Below, piece after piece: positions 6,049 to 11,507 of a stretch of 12,559 nt of DNA. This stretch comes from Candidatus Culexmicrobium profundum (GTDB taxonomy: Archaea; Thermoproteota; Methanomethylicia; Culexarchaeales; Culexmicrobiaceae). Location of the stretch: contig JANZKD010000041.1 in NCBI GenBank assembly GCA_025061245.1, forward strand, positions 1 through 12,559. Reading direction: 5' to 3'. Each line of letters opens with the position of its first letter. Positions within the stretch are counted from its first letter, which is position 1. Position numbers and translations under genes: made by a program. The notes under the pieces are model-generated. The model did not search any database and was not told the origin of the DNA. It saw only the letters and a program-made list of their open reading frames with translations.

Positions 6049-6117
6049 AATTTCCATATAAATAATGTCGCTAAGATTCTTAAACGCAAAAGAGAGATAT
6101 AGGTGAGCTTATGTATT

Positions 6118-6526
6118 TTAGAGAGATTCGATTATTTGTTTTGGTTCCATTCTGGGTATTTTTAGGTTGTCGAAGTGTTTGTCGAAGGATATTATTGCTT
6201 TAGCTTTTATTGGGCTACTGAGTATTGGATTGCATCGTCAATGTCGAGGTTATTTTTCGACTTATGTTAATGGCTTTCACTTCGTCTACTAGGGATGTAG
6301 TGTATATGTATAGTCCCTTGTAGGCTGTTAGACTTAAAAGAAATTTTCTAATAAATCTAATTTTCCAAAATTATCTAGCAATACTATTATAGAGGGTATG
6401 GTGAAATCTGTTACAATTCCTTTTAATTTTCCATCTCTAAGCATTCTTAAAAGAAGGTTTGCATTCCTCCTTTCTCTTCCTCGAAAGCATTACTTCAAGG
6501 AAAATACTGGTGACAACTAGATACAA
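6118..6526 (-). pseudogene. Decayed vapC (PIN toxin) with several frameshifts
   Basis: The minus strand still reads as a full-length PIN protein if frames are switched. It starts with TTG at 6526 overlapping the upstream antitoxin stop (MYLVVTSIFLEVML), then MLRDGKLKGIVTDFTIPSII, then LSLTAYKGLYIYTTSLVDEV, then NNLDIDDAIQYSVA, then KAKAIISFDKHFDNLKIPRM, and stops at TAA 6120-6118. At least four frame changes are needed, so this is true decay and not one sequencing error. The first catalytic Asp is also changed: the codon in the expected LVD-TS position is GTC (Val). Second (FLE), third (LDIDDAI) and fourth (SFDKHFD) acidic sites remain readable. The span of 409 bases equals about 136 codons, normal for VapC. 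This gene fills nearly all of the 6024-6516 gap. Confidence 0.85.
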
Positions 6527-6789
6527 TTTTTAACAACCCTTAAAAGCCAAATATCCTTAACTTTATGTTGAAGTTCGACTGAATCAATTTTAACGTCTGA
6601 GAGAATTCCATCTATGACTTCAACTGGATATCCTTCAAACTCTAAATCTTCACCTTCAACCATGGAAATCCAATTTAAAATGGCTTCCTCAGCAGCTCTA
6701 CTAATAGAATCCTTCATATATCCAAATCTCTTCATAGCTAACTCCCTAAATCTACGCTCTAGCCCCTCATCGACTCTAGCTCTTAACAT
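6517..6789 (-). CDS. vapB: VapB-type antitoxin, orphaned by loss of its toxin
   Basis: This 90-residue protein of the RHH/CopG-like antitoxin type begins MLRARVDEGLERRFRELAMK, followed by RFGYMKDSISRAAEEAILNW. This is a familiar archaeal pattern of a strand and two helices with a G-Y-x(n)-S-I-S-x-A-x-E-E-A-I core. The C-terminal half (EGYPVEVIDGILSDVKIDSV) differs from the other antitoxins here and lacks the IRE-R tail. The ATG at 6789 has an AGGTGA ribosome binding site five bases upstream and its own TATA-like box (TTTATTATT). Its last codons overlap the TTG of the decayed vapC, so the pair was once a normal operon. The antitoxin is still intact and could act as a repressor or as an immunity factor against related toxins. 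Confidence 0.8.
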   Translation of the reverse strand: MLRARVDEGLERRFRELAMKRFGYMKDSISRAAEEAILNWISMVEGEDLEFEGYPVEVIDGILSDVKIDSVELQHKVKDIWLLRVVKNCI

Positions 6790-6966
6790 TTAAATCACCT
6801 GAGGACATATTACCATGGAATAATAAATGCTTTTATGATATAAATGTACAAATTGCTCTACATGAAATAGGACCAAGTCGTAGCTCCCCCGTTTAAAGTC
6901 GCTTTTTGCACTTTCTAGGAAGGCAAGTGCTCTTCTCTTCAAGAAATCTTGGTGGCAATTAACCAT
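6790..6966 (-). pseudogene. Truncated HEPN-domain gene (N-terminal half only)
   Basis: From the ATG at 6966 the frame gives 58 residues. DFLKRRALAFLESAKSDFKR, then GSYDLVLFHVEQFVHLYHKS, is the standard first helix pair of HEPN proteins, which normally run to 120-140 residues. The frame then reads SIYYSMVICPQVI and stops. Those last codons coincide with the TATA-like box, palindrome and ribosome binding site of the vapB that starts at 6789, so the HEPN reading frame has been joined to a foreign promoter and the rest is missing. A TTG at 6978 could add four residues. No RX4-6H motif and no MNT partner belong to it. It is most likely a deletion remnant, although the short peptide could still be made. 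Confidence 0.75.
6808..6827 (-). promoter_or_regulatory. vapB promoter and imperfect palindrome centred on CCATGG
   Basis: On the minus strand TTTATTATT (6827-6819) is a TATA-like box centred about 34 bases before the vapB ATG. TATTACCATGGAATA (6808-6822) is a palindrome apart from one mismatched pair, and it ends 18 bases before the start. That is the same place as the repeats at the other vapB genes. It lies inside the 3' end of the HEPN fragment. Confidence 0.45.
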
Positions 6967-7074
6967 CAATCTCTTCAATTAGATTATACTCTTTTTAAAG
7001 TTTGATATATTTATAGTAGAAGTTTGATTATCTTGAGGATACTTAAATTGTAATTAAAATTACATCTTATAATT

Positions 7075-7479
7075 TTATTTTGAATTTTCATACAAATGTT
7101 TTAGGTCGAAGTACATTCTTAATGTTTGATTTACAATTTCTATTCTGAAGCCTTCATTTTTTGAGTGAATTAGTTTTCCACATGTGAAGACGTAGTATTT
7201 GAAAGGTAATGGTGCTTCATTTAGTATATGTATGTCTATGGGTATGTTTAGTTTGATTTGAAGTTTAGTGGATATGTTAACGGTGTATTGGAAAGCTTTT
7301 TTAGGATTCTTAAGCCATATTGCCAAGTCTATATCTCTAAATTCCCGTTCTTCTATGAAGCTTCCATAAAGATATGCAAAGATTATTTCATCATCATTCA
7401 ATAAAATTTCCTCTAGCTTTGCTATTAGCTCAGCTTTTTCATTCCCCTTAAACTCATAAAACTTAAATTCATGCTTCAT
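7075..7479 (-). CDS. mntA: MntA-type nucleotidyltransferase antitoxin
   Basis: This minimal nucleotidyltransferase has 134 residues, the usual MntA size. The active-site signature is LYGSFIEEREFRDIDLAIWL: G39-S40, then D49 and D51, with a further Asp at 82 (NIPIDIHILNE) in place for the third metal ligand. The stretch between Ser and the first Asp is eight residues, not the ten of the usual GSX10DXD motif, so the catalytic loop is shortened by two. In type VII toxin-antitoxin systems MntA attaches AMP to a Tyr near the HepT active site and so disarms it. The gene follows hepT and overlaps it by 11 bases (ATG at 7479), so translation is probably coupled. The family is clear; activity with the shortened loop is unproven. 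Confidence 0.87.
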   Translation of the reverse strand: MKHEFKFYEFKGNEKAELIAKLEEILLNDDEIIFAYLYGSFIEEREFRDIDLAIWLKNPKKAFQYTVNISTKLQIKLNIPIDIHILNEAPLPFKYYVFTCGKLIHSKNEGFRIEIVNQTLRMYFDLKHLYENSK

Positions 7480-7897
7480 GATATCTCCCTACTTCGAGAA
7501 ACTTTCTAATATAATTTATAAAGTCATTGAAATCACTCAATCCTTTCTTAACTGACTTATACACTCTCCAGTCATCTATCTCCCAGTATCTATGCACTAG
7601 TAGGTTTCTAAGTCTAGTTACTGATGCCAGTTTTTCAGCTAATTCTGATGGAATAACACCCTTCTTGCCTAGTCTAGTGAAACATTGTGGATACCCTTCA
7701 GCTCTCTCATTGAAAGCTTTTAATAGAATGTGCATACATATGCTTGCTGATGCTTCAATGGCTTGTATTATTAAATATCTTACTGACAGTCTTTCATAAA
7801 TTGTTAATTTGTCAAAATTTTTCTCCGTTATTTTGTTGAGTAAATCGATAGATTCATTAATTTCTCTAATTTTAGCTTCAATTAATTCAATATTCAT
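7469..7897 (-). CDS. hepT: HepT toxin (HEPN ribonuclease, DUF86-like)
   Basis: This all-helical HEPN toxin has 142 residues. The ribonuclease motif RX4HXY is intact: R97-N-L-L-V-H102-R-Y104 within LRNLLVHRYWEIDDW. The preceding helices (SVRYLIIQAIEASASICMHI) and the segment YPQCFTRLGKKGVIPSELAE are typical of the DUF86/HepT branch. HepT dimers cut RNA and stop growth. The Tyr of the motif is the residue that MntA modifies with AMP, and both Tyr and partner gene are present. The ATG at 7897 lies 38 bases from the centre of a TATA box (TATATAATAT on the plus strand, 7931-7940). The ribosome binding site is weak. This is the best-preserved toxin-antitoxin module in the window, with toxin first and antitoxin second as in studied HepT/MntA operons. 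Confidence 0.9.
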   Translation of the reverse strand: MNIELIEAKIREINESIDLLNKITEKNFDKLTIYERLSVRYLIIQAIEASASICMHILLKAFNERAEGYPQCFTRLGKKGVIPSELAEKLASVTRLRNLLVHRYWEIDDWRVYKSVKKGLSDFNDFINYIRKFLEVGRYHEA

Positions 7898-7911
7898 TGC
7901 ATTCTCATTTG

Positions 7912-7940
7912 ATTAACATTAATAACTTCCTATATAATAT
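7912..7940 (-). promoter_or_regulatory. hepT-mntA promoter: TATA box and ATTAA-CA-TTAAT palindrome
   Basis: On the minus strand ATATTATATA (7940-7931) is a good TATA box about 38 bases before the hepT ATG. The palindrome ATTAACATTAAT (7912-7923) has 5-base arms around CA and ends 14 bases from the start. It is AT-only in the arms, so it could be chance. Confidence 0.5.
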
Positions 7941-8038
7941 TTTGTGGGGAACGTCATGTACACACCTTCCTCAAAGCTTTAGAATTTATGGTGTTCTATT
8001 CATTTGAATACATGTTCAAAGATATAGTATTAAGTTTA

Positions 8039-8052
8039 GGATATAATATACC
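8039..8052 (+). promoter_or_regulatory. TATA box for the membrane methyltransferase, leaderless spacing
   Basis: GGATATAATATACC is centred about 25 bases before the ATG at 8070, which predicts transcription from the start codon itself. No ribosome binding site is visible, which agrees. The divergent hepT promoter lies about 100 bases away. Confidence 0.6.
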
Positions 8053-8069
8053 GTTATTAGTGAATTGTC

Positions 8070-9059
8070 ATGAGTAAGTTAAAGTGGACTTCACTTCTTT
8101 TGTCAGTTATATTTGCTATTGCCTTAACTTATGCTACTTTAAGCTTGACTTTTTTTGTTAACGGGGTATTAATTAATTATTTTCCCGATTTGGGTTTTCA
8201 ATTTGAGCGTATTAGGGAGTTTATGAGTTTTGTGAGGCCGATAGGCTATGTTTGCTTTTGCATTGTTATTACTCTAATTTTATTGGGCTTTTTAGTTGAT
8301 AGAATTGGTTTATCATTTTTAGGTTCCTTAACCTTGTTTCTTCCTGTTTTTGGATACTTTGCATTTTCAATGTTCTTTTTGGCCGGATTGGGTATATTGA
8401 GAGTTCTTTGGATACCATTACTAGATTATGATCCTAGATTGTTAAAGTTAGGGGATGTAGCTTACTTGCCATATATGATTGTGGTTTATTTATTCGCACT
8501 TATTGGAGTTGATGTTAGAATACCATTTTCATGCATGATGATGGGGCTTGGATACCTTATATTAATTTTAGGTTTCACTGCTTGGTTATACGGTAAATTT
8601 AATGGTTTAAATTTAATTGATTTTTGGATTTACAAGTATTCAAGGCATCCTCAATATTTAGGCTTCATAATTTGGAGTTATGGTTTAATGTTGCTAGGCA
8701 CTCTTAATCCATTTCCTAGGGGAGGCTATAATCCGGGGCCAAGTCTACCTTGGATAATCTCGACCTTGACAATAATTGCTATAGCTTTAAGGGAGGAGGC
8801 TTCAATGATAAATAAGCTTGGAGAGGATTACCTTAAATATCGGAGTAAAACTCCATTCTTAATTCCTCTTCCAAAAGCAGTTTCAAACATAATAAGTTGG
8901 CCGGTTAAACTAGTCATTAAGAAAAGCTATCCGGAAAATCTTAAGGAGATAGCCTTTACATTCATAATTTACCTCATCATATTGATTTTAAGCTCACTTC
9001 CATTTCTACTATTAAATTGGCCTCCAGGTTATGGTTGGGCTTCATGGCCATCTATATGA
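8070..9059 (+). CDS. Membrane methyltransferase, isoprenylcysteine/phospholipid methyltransferase-like
   Basis: This 329-residue integral membrane protein has about eight hydrophobic segments (near residues 8-30, 56-76, 80-107, 133-147, 154-174, 195-210, 227-241 and 295-314). The ICMT/PEMT-type catalytic signature lies at 190-266. YSRHPQYLGFIIW (RHP-Y-G) is followed by ALREEASMINKLGEDYLKYR and SKTPFLIP, matching the paired RHP...G and EE...GxxYxxY...P motifs that bind S-adenosylmethionine. The target is probably a lipid or a membrane protein group; the sequence does not tell which. Members of the family are often 150-250 residues, so this one is long, with extra N-terminal helices and one extra C-terminal helix. 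It begins at an ATG with leaderless promoter spacing. It runs towards vapC at 9076 and does not belong to the toxin-antitoxin operons. Confidence 0.75.
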   Translation: MSKLKWTSLLLSVIFAIALTYATLSLTFFVNGVLINYFPDLGFQFERIREFMSFVRPIGYVCFCIVITLILLGFLVDRIGLSFLGSLTLFLPVFGYFAFSMFFLAGLGILRVLWIPLLDYDPRLLKLGDVAYLPYMIVVYLFALIGVDVRIPFSCMMMGLGYLILILGFTAWLYGKFNGLNLIDFWIYKYSRHPQYLGFIIWSYGLMLLGTLNPFPRGGYNPGPSLPWIISTLTIIAIALREEASMINKLGEDYLKYRSKTPFLIPLPKAVSNIISWPVKLVIKKSYPENLKEIAFTFIIYLIILILSSLPFLLLNWPPGYGWASWPSI

Positions 9060-9075
9060 TAGCATACTAGCTACT

Positions 9076-9495
9076 TTAAACTCTTATAAGCATACTACTT
9101 GTTTTAGTTTTAACTCTCAGTTTTTTAGCTGTTTTTATAAGTTTAGAGTCATCTGTTATTAAGGTTAATTTTCGATTTTGAGCTATTGTTACGTAAGCTG
9201 CATCGTAAAAGGTTATTTTTTGTTGTAATGATATCTTCAACACCTTGAGGAGGAGATCCTCATCAGATAAGCTTTTTACTCTTAATATTTTCCTTAAATT
9301 TCCTATGAAACTTATTGTTTTGACAGCTTCCTCTAGACTTATTCTCTTAAGAAGCATGGCTTCCTTCCATAGGGCATTACCTATTTCATAGATAGTAAGG
9401 TCTAGAATGTAGTTTTCCTTTACAATTTCAATGGCATTAGAGCCCGCTCTTCTAATTAGATTGAGAAGAGCGCTTGCATCAAAAATATAGCTCAT
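9076..9495 (-). CDS. vapC: PIN-domain toxin, VapC-type ribonuclease
   Basis: This VapC has 139 residues and a complete acidic set: D6 (YIFDASALLNLIRRA), E37 (LTIYEIGNALWKEAMLLK), D98 (KITFYDAAYVTIAQ) and D115/D116 (LITDDSKLI). It is a close paralogue of the toxin at 4680-5084, sharing FDA-S, YE--NA-WKE--LLKR and L-TDD-KL, but keeps the Asp that the other lacks. The ATG at 9495 overlaps the vapB stop as ATGA, so the two are translated together. The 3' end faces the methyltransferase gene with only 16 bases between the stops. This is expected to be an active Mg2+-dependent RNase held by the preceding antitoxin. The family call is firm and the target RNA unknown. Confidence 0.9.
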   Translation of the reverse strand: MSYIFDASALLNLIRRAGSNAIEIVKENYILDLTIYEIGNALWKEAMLLKRISLEEAVKTISFIGNLRKILRVKSLSDEDLLLKVLKISLQQKITFYDAAYVTIAQNRKLTLITDDSKLIKTAKKLRVKTKTSSMLIRV

Positions 9496-9722
9496 CTAGT
9501 TTCCCTCGTTTCCCTGATTATTTTAACCAACTCTTCCTCTGGAATTTTCTCAAGTACCTTTTTTATTTCCATGGCCATTTTCTTTAGTCTTTCTATTTCT
9601 CTTTTTTTAACCTCCTCCTCTAATGCTCTTCGTATTAGTTGATTTACATTTATTCCAAACTCAACAATTTTCCTTTTAAGCTCTATGGGGATTTTAGCGG
9701 ATACAGTGACATGTCTACTCAT
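9492..9722 (-). CDS. vapB: VapB-type antitoxin
   Basis: This antitoxin has 76 residues from the ATG at 9722. HVTVSAKIPIELKRKIVEFG then INVNQLIRRALEEEVKKREI form the DNA-binding half. A Lys/Glu-rich helix follows, and the tail EELVKIIRETRETR would bind the toxin. It is the sister of the antitoxin at 4450-4677. A TTG at 9731 would add MVI, but the ATG gives the same MS-VTVSAKIP start as the sister and sits about 35 bases from the centre of the TATA box. GGTAATT upstream is a weak ribosome binding site. The promoter carries two exact palindromic repeats. The stop overlaps the vapC ATG by four bases. The family call is firm. Confidence 0.89.
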   Translation of the reverse strand: MSRHVTVSAKIPIELKRKIVEFGINVNQLIRRALEEEVKKREIERLKKMAMEIKKVLEKIPEEELVKIIRETRETR

Positions 9723-9738
9723 AATTACCAATAATTAT

Positions 9739-9781
9739 TACCATATTGGTAGTATATTATTTTTACTACCATATTGGTAGT
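9739..9781 (-). promoter_or_regulatory. vapB promoter with two exact palindromic repeats 28 bases apart
   Basis: TACCATATTGGTAGT occurs twice on the plus strand, at 9739-9753 and 9767-9781. Each copy is a palindrome, TACCA-TAT-TGGTA, and the second extends to CTACCA/TGGTAG. A third half-site, TTACCA, lies at 9725-9730. The TATA box AAATAATATACT (minus, 9763-9752) lies between the two copies, so a dimer bound at each would clamp the promoter. The 28-base spacing is close to whole turns of DNA, placing both sites roughly on one face. Binding by VapB or VapBC is inferred. Confidence 0.7.
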
Positions 9782-9800
9782 CATGGAAAATGAGTGAAGG

Positions 9801-9920
9801 CTAGTTATTCAAGAAATCTAAATCTCCAATTTTTAAGTTGTTTATAGTTGTCATCAGAATTAGAACTTCATCATCAACTCCAATATCCAAATCTTGAGCC
9901 TGAAGTCTCTGCCGGGAGAT
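9801..9920 (-). pseudogene. Possible C-terminal remnant of an unknown gene
   Basis: A 39-codon minus-strand frame without a start reads QDLDIGVDDEVLILMTTINN, then LKIGDLDFLNN, and ends in TAG. It follows directly after a TAA. The neighbouring frame upstream (VDVIILEGY, stop, LVNLPAETSG) also looks protein-like, as if one gene had been broken by a frameshift. No family is recognised and the evidence is compositional only. Confidence 0.25.
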
Positions 9921-10033
9921 TTACCAATTTTAGTGATTTTCAGTATCCTTCAAGGATAATAACATCTACTAAAAGTTAGAAAAATAATATGATGTAATTT
10001 AGAGAATATAAGGTTAAATTAATGATGAGAAGT

Positions 10034-10043
10034 TGTATAAATT
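10034..10043 (+). promoter_or_regulatory. TATA box for the acetyltransferase gene
   Basis: TGTATAAATT is centred about 34 bases before the ATG at 10072, giving a short leader that carries AAGGTG as ribosome binding site. Because the TATA box covers the upstream TTG at 10033, that earlier start is unlikely. Confidence 0.5.
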
Positions 10044-10071
10044 TAGACAATTATATGTGAAGGTGTTGATA

Positions 10072-11013
10072 ATGGGGATAGTTGTTAGGAAGGCGTCTTT
10101 AGATGACGTTAAAGGTATTGTTGACGTAAATTGTTCTGGTGTTGTTAAATGGTATAAGGAAGTTGATGGGAAACGTGTGGAGGCTAGTTATGAGGAATTG
10201 AGCGTTGAAGAGCGTTGGTCTCACGGTGGTCCATGGATGAGTATTGAAACATGCTCAATACACTTGAACTACTTGTTAATTAATAATCAATATCCATTGG
10301 TTGCTGAAATTGATGGTAGAATTGTTGGAGAGCTAGAACTTTACATAGGAGAAGAGATGGGAGTTCTTGGAAAATCTGCCTTCATAGACATTCTGTGGGT
10401 TCATAGGAATTATAGGGGGAGAGGAGTAGGTAGGGCACTAATAAATAAGGCTCTTCAAATAGCCATTGGAAACAACTGTGATACATTAAGTGTATGGCCT
10501 GAAGAAAAAGCAATACCATTCTATAAGAAGGTTGGATTAGATAAAATAGCATTCAAAATAGTTCACGTAGTAATAGATCTTTCAAGTCATATAATTCCCA
10601 TAGGAGATCATCAATTCATATTTGAACTCCCAGAGGGCTATGATAAGGTGAAGAAAATGTATCTTATAAGTCCAAGAATAGAGTCAGCATATACGGTGTG
10701 GATTAAGAACCAATGGCTATATGCTGTGGAAGAAGCTAGAATGAAAATTGAAGAAGGACAAATATTAGATCTTGAAGCAGTATATGTTATTGAAAATTTA
10801 TGGCGGAAGAGAAGAGAGGCCAGATTAATCCTATGGACACTTAATCTAGAGAAAATCAATAAAATTTTGAAGGCGATCTTTTATAGGGCAAAGCAGCTAG
10901 GCTTCAATAAAATACAAATGTACATAGAAGATGAAGTTTATAGGGAAAGCATTATAAATGAAGTTAATCATGAGATTAAAGGTAAACATGTAGTTTTAGC
11001 AAAAACTCTATAA
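10072..11013 (+). CDS. GNAT-family N-acetyltransferase with a long C-terminal domain
   Basis: This 313-residue protein has two parts. Residues 1-165 are a GNAT domain: VVRKASLDDVKGIVDVN is the usual first strand and helix, FIDILWVHRNYRGRGVGRAL (about 105-124) carries the acetyl-CoA binding motif R-x-x-G-x-G, and SVWPEEKAIPFYKKVGLDKI is the motif-B end. Residues about 175-313 form a second region (FIFELPEGYDKVKKMYLISP, ILWTLNLEKINKILKAIFYR, KQLGFNKIQMYIED) that resembles a degenerate second GNAT half without an obvious CoA loop. The acceptor substrate cannot be told. The ATG at 10072 is chosen because it has AAGGTG upstream and the longer TTG version would start inside the TATA box. The gene stands alone, just outside the toxin-antitoxin island. 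Confidence 0.85.
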   Translation: MGIVVRKASLDDVKGIVDVNCSGVVKWYKEVDGKRVEASYEELSVEERWSHGGPWMSIETCSIHLNYLLINNQYPLVAEIDGRIVGELELYIGEEMGVLGKSAFIDILWVHRNYRGRGVGRALINKALQIAIGNNCDTLSVWPEEKAIPFYKKVGLDKIAFKIVHVVIDLSSHIIPIGDHQFIFELPEGYDKVKKMYLISPRIESAYTVWIKNQWLYAVEEARMKIEEGQILDLEAVYVIENLWRKRREARLILWTLNLEKINKILKAIFYRAKQLGFNKIQMYIEDEVYRESIINEVNHEIKGKHVVLAKTL

Positions 11014-11046
11014 TATCTACATGAAATGCAATGGAATTTAGACATT

Positions 11047-11057
11047 AAAATTATAAG
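11047..11057 (+). promoter_or_regulatory. TATA-like box for the cupin gene
   Basis: AAAATTATAAG is centred about 36 bases before an ATG at 11089 and about 91 before the ATG at 11144. The window's usual spacing is 35-39 bases, so it points to 11089 as the true initiation site. Confidence 0.4.
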
Positions 11058-11143
11058 GATTAAGGGTTTTCTAATCTCAGTGTAAAATATGATAAAAAAT
11101 TCCATATTTTATTGATTTAGATAAGGCTCCAAGATTCACTCAA

Positions 11144-11464
11144 ATGGAGGGTTTAGAAACTATTGTTTTAACTGGACTTCATGGTGAAAGGATGATGATG
11201 GTTCTTAACATTACTCTGCCAGGCCACAGTGTACCGCTTCACTCTCATCCCCATGAGCAAGTCGGCATGGTTTATGGTGGGAAAGCAATTTTGAGGCTAG
11301 GTGATAAAGAGCGGATAGTTAAGAAAGGTGATTTCTACTGTGTTCCAGCCAATGTCCCTCATAGTGATATTGCATTAGGAGATGAACCATTCATAATGCT
11401 TGACATATTTTATCCAATAAGAGAAGACTTTATTGAGAGGGTGGAGAAACTTAAAGAAAAATAA
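11144..11464 (+). CDS. Single-domain cupin protein
   Basis: This small beta-barrel protein has 106 residues from the ATG at 11144. Motif 1 is GHSVPLHSHPHEQVGMVYGG, with His33, His35 and Glu38 or Gln39 placed as metal ligands. Motif 2 is GDFYCVPANVPHS, with His73 as the last ligand. Such stand-alone cupins bind a metal and small molecules; the substrate is unknown. The start is doubtful. In-frame codons before 11144 read FIDLDKAPRFTQ, which looks like the normal first strand of this family. They lead back to an A6 run (11094-11099) and, with one A fewer, to an ATG at 11089 that has good promoter spacing. The real protein may therefore be about 124 residues, beginning MIKIPYFIDLDKAP. No ribosome binding site is seen before 11144. 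Confidence 0.85.
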   Translation: MEGLETIVLTGLHGERMMMVLNITLPGHSVPLHSHPHEQVGMVYGGKAILRLGDKERIVKKGDFYCVPANVPHSDIALGDEPFIMLDIFYPIREDFIERVEKLKEK

Positions 11465-11507
11465 ATAAGTAATTAAGTACTCACTCCTTCAATAATTCAA
11501 AAGGTTA

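Noticed and set aside
5878..6102. Plus-strand frame of 74 codons overlapping the secreted-protein gene
   Set aside because: It lies in another frame of the better supported gene, has unnatural composition (many Ile, Arg and Met) and no ribosome binding site.
7527..7799. Plus-strand frame of 90 codons opposite hepT
   Set aside because: It is antisense to hepT, which carries an intact RX4HXY motif, and it has no promoter or family likeness.
10638..10859. Minus-strand frame of 73 codons opposite the acetyltransferase
   Set aside because: It is antisense to a clear coding region, with no start signals.
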